NCBI GenBank assembly: GCA_964057225.1
Contig: OZ059898.1
Span: 15,973,267-16,037,266 of the forward strand
Length of the DNA stretch: 64,000 bases
Origin: Auanema rhodensis
Taxonomy: Eukaryota > Nematoda > Chromadorea > Rhabditida > Rhabditidae
Reading direction: 5' to 3'
The notes under the pieces were generated by a model that was not told the origin of the DNA, did no database searches, and saw only the letters and a program-made list of their open reading frames with translations. A program made the translations under genes and the position numbers. This document shows positions 26,694 through 38,300 of this stretch, one piece after another; position 1 is the stretch's first letter, and each line of letters begins with the position of its first letter.

Positions 26694-26791
26694 AAGTCAT
26701 AAATGGTAACGATAACTATGACTCTACTGAAGAAACAGAACCAGAAGACCCATCGGACCAAAATTGGCTACCACCAAGAAGAAGACGATGA
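26573..26791 (+). CDS. Acidic ORF with basic tail, element A
   Basis: 72 codons from an ATG, overlapping the end of the previous frame by 121 bp in another phase. The middle is strongly acidic (TDDDSDIEII, TEETEPEDPSD) and the end is PPRRRR. It could be the true C-terminal part of the upstream product, joined by splicing or by an indel in this copy, or a separate short protein. I recognise no family. Confidence 0.35.
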   Translation: MVQLKNPFGKIQDVHKDNLKLLRSNTTTYETDDDSDIEIIKVINGNDNYDSTEETEPEDPSDQNWLPPRRRR

Positions 26792-27475
26792 AAGAAATAA
26801 TTTCGAGATTGATAAAATTATTGTAAAACTTTGTATCAACTCTCTTTTAAAAAACCAGAGCTATTAATATTATTATATCATTGAAAAACTTGAGTTAGAC
26901 GAGATGTAAGCTAATAATCAAAAAGCATTTCAGTTTCAAAGCATATATGATTATAAAACTTCATCAATTTCAAATAATTTCCCGTAAATAAAGAAGAAAT
27001 GAAAGATAAGAGACATTATATTGCATATTCATCTGAGCAACAGTCCTTATCAAGTAGTTGATGATTCAATTCCGGAAATTATATGGGATTTAATTTAATT
27101 TTTTTTTATTATTACAATTCGCTTTGAATACGCTGAAGAAACATGCTAGCTCCATCGATAATATAGCATGACTCTCGTTTCTCTATACTCAAACAAGTTA
27201 GACATGCAGCGTCGTGCCTAAAAAGCTATTTTGCGCACTCTCGCTGACAAAATATAGCCTTGGTATTCTAAAAGATTGTTTTATTACTTAATATTCATGT
27301 ATTTTCAAATAATTTTTATTGAATTCTTTTCAGATACTATTGTTTAACATTATATTGTAATTTATCTTTACTATTTTTATGTTAACATTGTAATTTTTAT
27401 TTTTAAAACTAAACCTTCTGCTACGATTGAAACAAGCCACATATTTTGCTATTCGCGGGGACGCGACATAAACTC

Positions 27476-27485
27476 GAAAAAATGG
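27476..27485 (+). other. Polypurine tract of element A
   Basis: GAAAAAATGG just before the right LTR. Element B has GAAAAGG at the same place, and both have a GC-rich GGACGCGA motif ~15-20 bp upstream. This fits a plus-strand priming site and sets the orientation. Confidence 0.6.
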
Positions 27486-27487
27486 CA

Positions 27488-27824
27488 CGTTCCATTCGGA
27501 AATCAATACGTAGCAGGCGGGTTAGAATCAGACGACATGAGGCTGAGAGAGGACGACACGCCCTTCATATGGAACACAGACTTCAGCTTTGCCTTATGGA
27601 ATGACTATGGATGGTTGGTCTTCCTTTCTTAGCTCTCTTTCACTTTATATCTTTATGTAGACTTATATAACTTATTGTAATCATGTAGACATAATAAACC
27701 TTTCTTTCTCGAGTCTTATGTTTATCCATTATGCTCTTTATCTACCGCTACATCTGGAATACTATCACACTCATCTTGTAGGCTTTATTGGTCTATAGGA
27801 TCGACGTGAGAGCATAACGGAACG
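27488..27824 (+). repeat. 3' LTR of element A
   Basis: 337-bp direct repeat of 24534-24870, followed by the acat target duplication and then the satellite 60-mer in register. Confidence 0.92.
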
Positions 27825-28909
27825 ACATAAAAGTTGGAACAGAGTAAAATGAAGTTGCATCGACTTGTTTTTAAAAATTTTGACCACTGAGCGGATCGAA
27901 CGCCCAACCTTTCGATCTGGAGTCGAACGCGCTACCATTGCGCCAAGCAGTCATATTAGGGTTGCTTCCAAAGTGTTTCATAACTGCAAATCTGAGATGC
28001 TTCATGAACATACAAGTTGGAACAGAGTAAAAGTGTTTCATAACTGCAAATCTGAGATGCTTCATGAACATAAAAGTTGGAACAGAGTAAAATGAAGTTG
28101 CATCGACTTGTTTTTAAAAATTTTGACCACTGAGCGGATCGAACGCCCAACCTTTCGATCTGGAGTCGAACGCGCTACCATTGCGCCAAGCAGTCATATT
28201 AGGGTTGCTTCCAAAGTGTTTCATAACTGCAAATCTGAGATGCTTCATGAACATAAAAGTTGGAACAGAGTAAAAGTGTTTCATAACTGCAAATCTGAGA
28301 TGCTTCATGAACATAAAAGTTGGAACAGAGTAAAAGTGTTTCATAACTGCAAATCTGAGATGCTTCATGAACATAAAAGTTGGAACAGAGTAAAAGTGTT
28401 TCATAACTGCTAATCTGAGATGCTTCATGAACATACAAGTTGGAACAGAGTAAAAGTGTTTCATAACTGCAAATCTGAGATGCTTCATGAACATAAAAGT
28501 TGGAACAGAGTAAAATGAAGTTGCATCGACTTGTTTTTAAAAATTTTGACCACTGAGCGGATCGAACGCCCAACCTTTCGATCTGGAGTCGAACGCGCTA
28601 CCATTGCGCCAAGCAGTCATATTAGGGTTGCTTCCAAAGTGTTTCATAACTGCAAATCTGAGATGCTTCATGAACTTACAAGTTGGAACAGAGTAAAAGT
28701 GTTTCATAACTGCAAATCTGAGATGCTTCATGAACATAAAAGTTGGAACAGAGTAAAAGTGTTTCATAACTGCAAATCTGAGATGCTTCATGAAAATAAA
28801 AGTTGGAACAGAGTAAAAGTGTTTCATAACTACAAATCTGAGATGCTTCATGAACATAAAAGTTGGAACAGAGTAAAATGAAGTTGCATCGACTTGTTTT
28901 TAAAAATTT

Positions 28910-28981
28910 TGAACACTGAGCGGATCGAACGCCCAACCTTTCGATCTGGAGTCGAACGCGCTACCATTGCGCCAAGCAGTC
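28910..28981 (-). tRNA. tRNA-Trp: tRNA-Trp(CCA)-like copy with an acceptor-stem mismatch
   Basis: A plus-strand c-to-a change (ttgaacactgag) alters G70 to T, so C3 is unpaired. The other stems and the anticodon are intact. It is an example of the sporadic single-copy substitutions in the array. Confidence 0.7.
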
Positions 28982-29575
28982 ATATTAGGGTTGCTTCCAA
29001 AGTGTTTCATAACTGCAAATCTGAGATGCTTCATGAACATACAAGTTGGAACAGAGTAAAAGTGTTTCATAACTGCAAATCTGAGATGCTTCATGAACAT
29101 AAAAGTTGGAACAGAGTAAAATGAAGTTGCATCGACTTGTTTTTAAAAATTTTGACCACTGAGCGGATCGAACGCCCAACCTTTCGATCTGGAGTCGAAC
29201 GCGCTACCATTGCGCCAAGCAGTCATATTAGGGTTGCTTCCAAAGTGTTTCATAACTGCAAATCTGAGATGCTTCATGAACTTACAAGTTGGAACAGAGT
29301 AAAAGTGTTTCATAACTGCAAATCTGAGATGCTTCATGAACATAAAAGTTGGAACAGAGTAAAAGTGTTTCATAACTGCAAATCTGAGATGCTTCATGAA
29401 AATAAAAGTTGGAACAGAGTAAAAGTGTTTCATAACTACAAATCTGAGATGCTTCATGAACATAAAAGTTGGAACAGAGTAATAGTGTTTCATAACTGCA
29501 AATCTGAGATGCTTCATGAACATAAAAGTTGGAACAGAGTAAAATGAAGTTGCATCGACTTGTTTTTAAAAATTT

Positions 29576-29647
29576 TGACCACTGAGCGGATCGAACGCCC
29601 AACCTTTCGATCTGAAGTCGAACGCGCTACCATTGCGCCAAGCAGTC
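29576..29647 (-). tRNA. tRNA-Trp-like copy with anticodon TCA (opal-suppressor type)
   Basis: The plus strand reads gatctgaagtcg where the other copies read gatctggagtcg (or gaactggagtcg). On the minus strand the anticodon loop becomes CTTCAGA, so the anticodon is TCA, which pairs with the UGA stop codon and, by wobble, UGG. All stems, the A and B boxes, A73 and the T5 terminator are unchanged. It is the only copy of the 136 in which I see an anticodon change. Whether it is expressed or charged cannot be judged; a neutral substitution in a silent copy is the simple alternative. Confidence 0.8.
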
Positions 29648-32514
29648 ATATTAGGGTTGCTTCCAAAGTGTTTCATAACTGCAAATCTGAGATGCTTCAT
29701 GAACATACAAGTTGGAACAGAGTAAAAGTGTTTCATAACTGCAAATCTGAGATGCTTCATGAACATAAAAGTTGGAACAGAGTAAAATGAAGTTGCATCG
29801 ACTTGTTTTTAAAAATTTTGACCACTGAGCGGATCGAACGCCCAACCTTTCGATCTGGAGTCGAACGCGCTACCATTGCGCCAAGCAGTCATATTAGGGT
29901 TGCTTCCAAAGTGTTTCATAACTGCAAATCTGAGATGCTTCATGAACATAAAAGTTGGAACAGAGTAAAAGTGTTTCATAACTGCAAATCTGAGATGCTT
30001 CATGAAAATAAAAGTTGGAACAGAGTAAAAGTGTTTCATAACTACAAATCTGAGATGCTTCATGAACATAAAAGTTGGAACAGAGTAAAAGTGTTTCATA
30101 ACTGCAAATCTGAGATGCTTCATGAACATAAAAGTTGGAACAGAGTAAAATGAAGTTGCATCGACTTGTTTTTAAAAATTTTGACCACTGAGCGGATCGA
30201 ACGCCCAACCTTTCGATCTGGAGTCGAACGCGCTACCATTGCGCCAAGCAGTCATATTAGGGTTGCTTCCAAAGTGTTTCATAACTGCAAATCTGAGATG
30301 CTTCATGAACATACAAGTTGGAACAGAGTAAAAGTGTTTCATAACTGCAAATCTGAGATGCTTCATGAACATAAAAGTTGGAACAGAGTAAAATGAAGTT
30401 GCATCGACTTGTTTTTAAAAATTTTGACCACTGAGCGGATCGAACGCCCAACCTTTCGATCTGGAGTCGAACGCGCTACCATTGCGCCAAGCAGTCATAT
30501 TAGGGTTGCTTCCAAAGTGTTTCATAACTGCAAATCTGAGATGCTTCATGAACATAAAAGTTGGAACAGAGTAAAATGAAGTTGCATCGACTTGTTTTTA
30601 AAAATTTTGACCACTGAGCGGATCGAACGCCCAACCTTTCGATCTGGAGTCGAACGCGCTACCATTGCGCCAAGCAGTCATATTAGGGTTGCTTCCAAAG
30701 TGTTTCATAACTGCAAATCTGAGATGCTTCATGAACATAAAAGTTGGAACAGAGTAAAACTGTTTCATAACTGCAAATCTGAGATGCTTCATGAACATAA
30801 AAGTTGGAACAGAGTAAAAGTGTTTCATAACTGCAAATCTGAGATGCTTCATGAACATAAAAGTTGGAACAGAGTAAAAGTGTTTCATAACTGCAAATCT
30901 GAGATGCTTCATGAACATAAAAGTTGGAACAGAGTAAAAGTGTTTCATAACTGCAAATCTGAGATGCTTCATGAACATACAAGTTGGAACAGAGTAAAAG
31001 TGTTTCATAACTGCAAATCTGAGATGCTTCATGAACATAAAAGTTGGAACAGAGTAAAATGAAGTTGCATCGACTTGTTTTTAAAAATTTTGACCACTGA
31101 GCGGATCGAACGCCCAACCTTTCGATCTGGAGTCGAACGCGCTACCATTGCGCCAAGCAGTCATATTAGGGTTGCTTCCAAAGTGTTTCATAACTGCAAA
31201 TCTGAGATGCTTCATGAACTTACAAGTTGGAACAGAGTAAAAGTGTTTCATAACTGCAAATCTGAGATGCTTCATGAACATAAAAGTTGGAACAGAGTAA
31301 AAGTGTTTCATAACTGCAAATCTGAGATGCTTCATGAAAATAAAAGTTGGAACAGAGTAAAAGTGTTTCATAACTACAAATCTGAGATGCTTCATGAACA
31401 TAAGAGTTGGAACAGAGTAAAATGAAGTTGCATCGACTTGTTTTTAAAAATTTTGACCACTGAGCGGATCGAACGCCCAACCTTTCGATCTGGAGTCGAA
31501 CGCGCTACCATTACGCCAAGCAGTCATATTAGGGTTGCTTCCAAAGTGTTTCATAACTGCAAATCTGAGATGCTTCATGAACATACAAGTTGGAACAGAG
31601 TAAAAGTGTTTCATAACTGCAAATCTGAGATGCTTCATGAACATAAAAGTTGGAACAGAGTAAAATGAAGTTGCATCGACTTGTTTTTAAAAATTTTGAC
31701 CACTGAGCGGATCGAACGCCCAACCTTTCGATCTGGAGTCGAACGCGCTACCATTGCGCCAAGCAGTCATATTAGGGTTGCTTCCAAAGTGTTTCATAAC
31801 TGCAAATCTGAGATGCTTCATGAACTTACAAGTTGGAATAGAGTAAAAGTGTTTCATAACTGCAAATCTGAGATGCTTCATGAACATAAAAGTTGGAACA
31901 GAGTAAAAGTGTTTCATAACTGCAAATCTGAGATGCTTCATGAAAATAAAAGTTGGAACAGAGTAAAAGTGTTTCATAACTACAAATCTGAGATGCTTCA
32001 TGAACATAAAAGTTGAAACAGAGTAAAAAGAAGTTGCATCGACTTGTTTTTAAAAATTTTGACCACTGAGCGGATCGAACGCCCAACCTTTCGATCTGGA
32101 GTCGAACGCGCTACCATTGCGCCAAGCAGTCATATTAGGGTTGCTTCCAAAGTGTTTCATAACTGCAAATCTGAGATGCTTCATGAACATACAAGTTGGA
32201 ACAGAGTAAAAGTGTTTCATAACTACAAATCTGAGATGCTTCATGAACATAAAAGTTGAAACAGAGTAAAATGAAGTTGCATCGACTTGTTTTTAAAAAT
32301 TTTGACCACTGAGCGGATCGAACGCCCAACCTTTCGATCTGGAGTCGAACGCGCTACCATTGCGCCAAGCAGTCATATTAGGGTTGCTTCCAAAGTGTTT
32401 CATAACTGCAAATCTGAGATGCTTCATGAACATACAAGTTGGAACAGAGTAAAAGTGTTTCATAACTACAAATCTGAGATGCTTCATGAACATAAAAGTT
32501 GAAACAGAGTAAAA

Positions 32515-35367
32515 TGAAGTTGCATCGACTTGTTTTTAAAAATTTTGACCACTGAGCGGATCGAACGCCCAACCTTTCGATCTGGAGTCGAACGCGCTAC
32601 CATTGCGCCAAGCAGTCATATTAGGGTTGCTTCCAAAGTGTTTCATAACTGCAAATCTGAGATGCTTCATGAACATAAAAGTTGGAACAGAGTAAAATGA
32701 AGTTGCATCGACTTGTTTTTAAAAATTTTGACCACTGAGCGGATCGAACGCCCAACCTTTCGATCTGGAGTCGAACGCGCTACCATTGCGCCAAGCAGTC
32801 ATATTAGGGTTGCTTCCAAAGTGTTTCATAACTGCAAATCTGAGATGCTTCATGAACATACAAGTTGGAACAGAGTAAAAGTGTTTCATAACTGCAAATC
32901 TGAGATGCTTCATGAACATAAAAGTTGGAACAGAGTAAAATGAAGTTGCATCGACTTGTTTTTAAAAATTTTGACCACTGAGCGGATCGAACGCCCAACC
33001 TTTCGATCTGGAGTCGAACGCGCTACCATTGCGCCAAGCAGTCATATTAGGGTTGCTTCCAAAGTGTTTCATAACTGCAAATCTGAGATGCTTCATGAAC
33101 ATAAAAGTTGGAACAGAGTAAAACTGTTTCATAACTGCAAATCTGAGATGCTTCATGAACATAAAAGTTGGAACAGAGTAAAAGTGTTTCATAACTGCAA
33201 ATCTGAGATGCTTCATGAACATACAAGTTGGAACAGAGTAAAAGTGTTTCATAACTACAAATCTGAGATGCTTCATGAACATAAAAGTTGAAACAGAGTA
33301 AAATGAAGTTGCATCGACTTGTTTTTAAAAATTTTGACCACTGAGCGGATCGAACGCCCAACCTTTCGATCTGGAGTCGAACGCGCTACCATTGCGCCAA
33401 GCAGTCATATTAGGGTTGCTTCCAAAGTGTTTCATAACTGCAAATCTGAGATGCTTCATGAACATACAAGTTGGAACAGAGTAAAAGTGTTTCATAACTA
33501 CAAATCTGAGATGCTTCATGAACATAAAAGTTGAAACAGAGTAAAATGAAGTTGCATCGACTTGTTTTTAAAAATTTTGACCACTGAGCGGATCGAACGC
33601 CCAACCTTTCGATCTGGAGTCGAACGCGCTACCATTGCGCCAAGCAGTCATATTAGGGTTGCTTCCAAAGTGTTTCATAACTGCAAATCTGAGATGCTTC
33701 ATGAACATAAAAGTTGGAACAGAGTAAAATGAAGTTGCATCGACTTGTTTTTAAAAATTTTGACCACTGAGCGGATCGAACGCCCAACCTTTCGATCTGG
33801 AGTCGAACGCGCTACCATTGCGCCAAGCAGTCATATTAGGGTTGCTTCCAAAGTGTTTCATAACTGCAAATCTGAGATGCTTCATGAACATACAAGTTGG
33901 AACAGAGTAAAAGTGTTTCATAACTGCAAATCTGAGATGCTTCATGAACATAAAAGTTGGAACAGAGTAAAATGAAGTTGCATCGACTTGTTTTTAAAAA
34001 TTTTGACCACTGAGCGGATCGAACGCCCAACCTTTCGATCTGGAGTCGAACGCGCTACCATTGCGCCAAGCAGTCATATTAGGGTTGCTTCCAAAGTGTT
34101 TCATAACTGCAAATCTGAGATGCTTCATGAACATAAAAGTTGGAACAGAGTAAAACTGTTTCATAACTGCAAATCTGAGATGCTTCATGAACATAAAAGT
34201 TGGAACAGAGTAAAAGTGTTTCATAACTGCAAATCTGAGATGCTTCATGAACATACAAGTTGGAACAGAGTAAAAGTGTTTCATAACTGCAAATCTGAGA
34301 TGCTTCATGAACATAAAAGTTGGAACAGAGTAAAATGAAGTTGCATCGACTTGTTTTTAAAAATTTTGACCACTGAGCGGATCGAACGCCCAACCTTTCG
34401 ATCTGGAGTCGAACGCGCTACCATTGCGCCAAGCAGTCATATTAGGGTTGCTTCCAAAGTGTTTCATAACTGCAAATCTGAGATGCTTCATGAACATACA
34501 AGTTGGAACAGAGTAAAAGTGTTTCATAACTACAAATCTGAGATGCTTCATGAACATAAAAGTTGAAACAGAGTAAAATGAAGTTGCATCGACTTGTTTT
34601 TAAAAATTTTGACCACTGAGCGGATCGAACGCCCAACCTTTCGATCTGGAGTCGAACGCGCTACCATTGCGCCAAGCAGTCATATTAGGGTTGCTTCCAA
34701 AGTGTTTCATAACTGCAAATCTGAGATGCTTCATGAACATAAAAGTTGGAACAGAGTAAAATGAAGTTGCATCGACTTGTTTTTAAAAATTTTGACCACT
34801 GAGCGGATCGAACGCCCAACCTTTCGATCTGGAGTCGAACGCGCTACCATTGCGCCAAGCAGTCATATTAGGGTTGCTTCCAAAGTGTTTCATAACTGCA
34901 AATCTGAGATGCTTCATGAACATACAAGTTGGAACAGAGTAAAAGTGTTTCATAACTGCAAATCTGAGATGCTTCATGAACATAAAAGTTGGAACAGAGT
35001 AAAATGAAGTTGCATCGACTTGTTTTTAAAAATTTTGACCACTGAGCGGATCGAACGCCCAACCTTTCGATCTGGAGTCGAACGCGCTACCATTGCGCCA
35101 AGCAGTCATATTAGGGTTGCTTCCAAAGTGTTTCATAACTGCAAATCTGAGATGCTTCATGAACATAAAAGTTGGAACAGAGTAAAACTGTTTCATAACT
35201 GCAAATCTGAGATGCTTCATGAACATAAAAGTTGGAACAGAGTAAAAGTGTTTCATAACTGCAAATCTGAGATGCTTCATGAACATACAAGTTGGAACAG
35301 AGTAAAAGTGTTTCATAACTGCAAATCTGAGATGCTTCATGAACATAAAAGTTGGAACAGAGTAAAA
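32515..35367. repeat. 1032-bp higher-order repeat, nearly three copies
   Basis: Unit order 183 + 243 + 363 + 243 bp (n = 1, 2, 4, 2) starts at 32515 and again at 33547. A third start at 34579 keeps the first three units. The four-60-mer unit always begins with the rare actgtttcat junction at its second 60-mer. Copies differ slightly (for example gttgaaacag present only in the first 363-bp unit). Confidence 0.85.
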
Positions 35368-38300
35368 TGAAGTTGCATCGACTTGTTTTTAAAAATTTTG
35401 ACCACTGAGCGGATCGAACGCCCAACCTTTCGATCTGGAGTCGAACGCGCTACCATTGCGCCAAGCAGTCATATTAGGGTTGCTTCCAAAGTGTTTCATA
35501 ACTGCAAATCTGAGATGCTTCATGAACATAAAAGTTGGAACAGAGTAAAACTGTTTCATAACTGCAAATCTGAGATGCTTCATGAACATACAAGTTGGAA
35601 CAGAGTAAAAGTGTTTCATAACTGCAAATCTGAGATGCTTCATGAACATAAAAGTTGGAACAGAGTAAAAGTGTTTCATAACTGCAAATCTGAGATGCTT
35701 CATGAACATAAAAGTTGGAACAGAGTAAAATGAAGTTGCATCGACTTGTTTTTAAAAATTTTGACCACTGAGCGGATCGAACGCCCAACCTTTCGATCTG
35801 GAGTCGAACGCGCTACCATTGCGCCAAGCAGTCATATTAGGGTTGCTTCCAAAGTGTTTCATAACTGCAAATCTGAGATGCTTCATGAACTTACAAGTTG
35901 GAACAGAGTAAAAGTGTTTCATAACTGCAAATCTGAGATGCTTCATGAACATAAAAGTTGGAACAGAGTAAAAGTGTTTCATAACTGCAAATCTGAGATG
36001 CTTCATGAAAATAAAAGTTGGAACAGAGTAAAAGTGTTTCATAACTACAAATCTGAGATGCTTCATGAACATAAAAGTTGGAACAGAGTAAAATGAAGTT
36101 GCATCGACTTGTTTTTAAAAATTTTGACCACTGAGCGGATCGAACGCCCAACCTCTCGATCTGGAGTCGAACGCGCTACCATTGCGCCAAGCAGTCATAT
36201 TAGGGTTGCTTCCAAAGTGTTTCATAACTGCAAATCTGAGATGCTTCATGAACATACAAGTTGGAACAGAGTAAAAGTGTTTCATAACTGCAAATCTGAG
36301 ATGCTTCATGAACATAAAAGTTGGAACAGAGTAAAATGAAGTTGCATCGACTTGTTTTTAAAAATTTTGACCACTGAGCGGATCGAACGCCCAACCTTTC
36401 GAACTGGAGTCGAACGCGCTACCATTGCGCCAAGCAGTCATATTAGGGTTGCTTCCAAAGTGTTTCATAACTGCAAATCTGAGATGCTTCATGAACATAA
36501 AAGTTGGAACAGAGTAAAAGTGTTTCATAACTGCAAATCTGAGATGCTTCATGAACATAAAAGTTGGAACAGAGTAAAATGAAGTTGCATCGACTTGTTT
36601 TTAAAAATTTTGACCACTGAGCGGATCGAACGCCCAACCTTTCGATCTGGAGTCGAACGCGCTACCATTGCGCCAAGCAGTCATATTAGGGTTGCTTCCA
36701 AAGTGTTTCATAACTGCAAATCTGAGATGCTTCATGAACATACAAGTTGGAACAGAGTAAAAGTGTTTCATAACTGCAAATCTGAGATGCTTCATGAACA
36801 TAAAAGTTGGAACAGAGTAAAATGAAGTTGCATCGACTTGTTTTTAAAAATTTTGACCACTGAGCGGATCGAACGCCCAACCTTTCGAACTGGAGTCGAA
36901 CGCGCTACCATTGCGCCAAGCAGTCATATTAGGGTTGCTTCCAAAGTGTTTCATAACTGCAAATCTGAGATGCTTCATGAACATAAAAGTTGGAACAGAG
37001 TAAAAGTGTTTCATAACTGCAAATCTGAGATGCTTCATGAACATAAAAGTTGGAACAGAGTAAAATGAAGTTGCATCGACTTGTTTTTAAAAATTTTGAC
37101 CACTGAGCGGATCGAACGCCCAACCTTTCGATCTGGAGTCGAACGCGCTACCATTGCGCCAAGCAGTCATATTAGGGTTGCTTCCAAAGTGTTTCATAAC
37201 TGCAAATCTGAGATGCTTCATGAACTTACAAGTTGGAACAGAGTAAAAGTGTTTCATAACTGCAAATCTGAGATGCTTCATGAACATAAAAGTTGGAACA
37301 GAGTAAAAGTGTTTCATAACTGCAAATCTGAGATGCTTCATGAACATAAAAGTTGGAACAGAGTAAAATGAAGTTGCATCGACTTGTTTTTAAAAATTTT
37401 GACCACTGAGCGGATCGAACGCCCAACCTCTCGATCTGGAGTCGAACGCGCTACCATTGCGCCAAGCAGTCATATTAGGGTTGCTTCCAAAGTGTTTCAT
37501 AGCTGCAAATCTGAGATGCTTCATGAACATACAAGTTGGAACAGAGTAAAAGTGTTTCATAACTGCAAATCTGAGATGCTTCATGAACATAAAAGTTGGA
37601 ACAGAGTAAAATGAAGTTGCATCGACTTGTTTTTAAAAATTTTGACCACTGAGCGGATCGAACGCCCAACCTCTCGATCTGGAGTCGAACGCGCTACCAT
37701 TGCGCCAAGCAGTCATATTAGGGTTGCTTCCAAAGTGTTTCATAACTGCAAATCTGAGATGCTTCATGAACATACAAGTTGGAACAGAGTAAAAGTGTTT
37801 CATAACTGCAAATCTGAGATGCTTCATGAACATAAAAGTTGGAACAGAGTAAAATGAAGTTGCATCGACTTGTTTTTAAAAATTTTGACCACTGAGCGGA
37901 TCGAACGCCCAACCTTTCGAACTGGAGTCGAACGCGCTACCATTGCGCCAAGCAGTCATATTAGGGTTGCTTCCAAAGTGTTTCATAACTGCAAATCTGA
38001 GATGCTTCATGAACATAAAAGTTGGAACAGAGTAAAATGAAGTTGCATCGACTTGTTTTTAAAAATTTTGACCACTGAGCGGATCGAACGCCCAACCTCT
38101 CGATCTGGAGTCGAACGCGCTACCATTGCGCCAAGCAGTCATATTAGGGTTGCTTCCAAAGTGTTTCATAACTGCAAATCTGAGATGCTTCATGAACATA
38201 CAAGTTGGAACAGAGTAAAAGTGTTTCATAACTGCAAATCTGAGATGCTTCATGAACATAAAAGTTGGAACAGAGTAAAATGAAGTTGCATCGACTTGTT

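Larger units (their letters stand above)
24534..27824 (+). mobile_element. LTR retrotransposon A, non-autonomous, complete, 3291 bp
   Basis: Two direct repeats of 337 bp bound a 2617-bp internal region, and a 4-bp target duplication flanks the element. The termini are CGTTCC and GGAACG, a 6-bp inverted repeat, not the usual TG...CA. The internal region starts with TGGAGGTTCC, the expected place for a primer-binding site, and ends with a purine tract before the right LTR, so I orient it on the plus strand. No reverse transcriptase, integrase or protease is visible, so it would need enzymes from another element. Element B (40993-42905) is a diverged relative. Positions 24890-26210 show only short unconvincing ORFs, and 26792-27475 is AT-rich with nothing recognisable. 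Confidence 0.85.
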
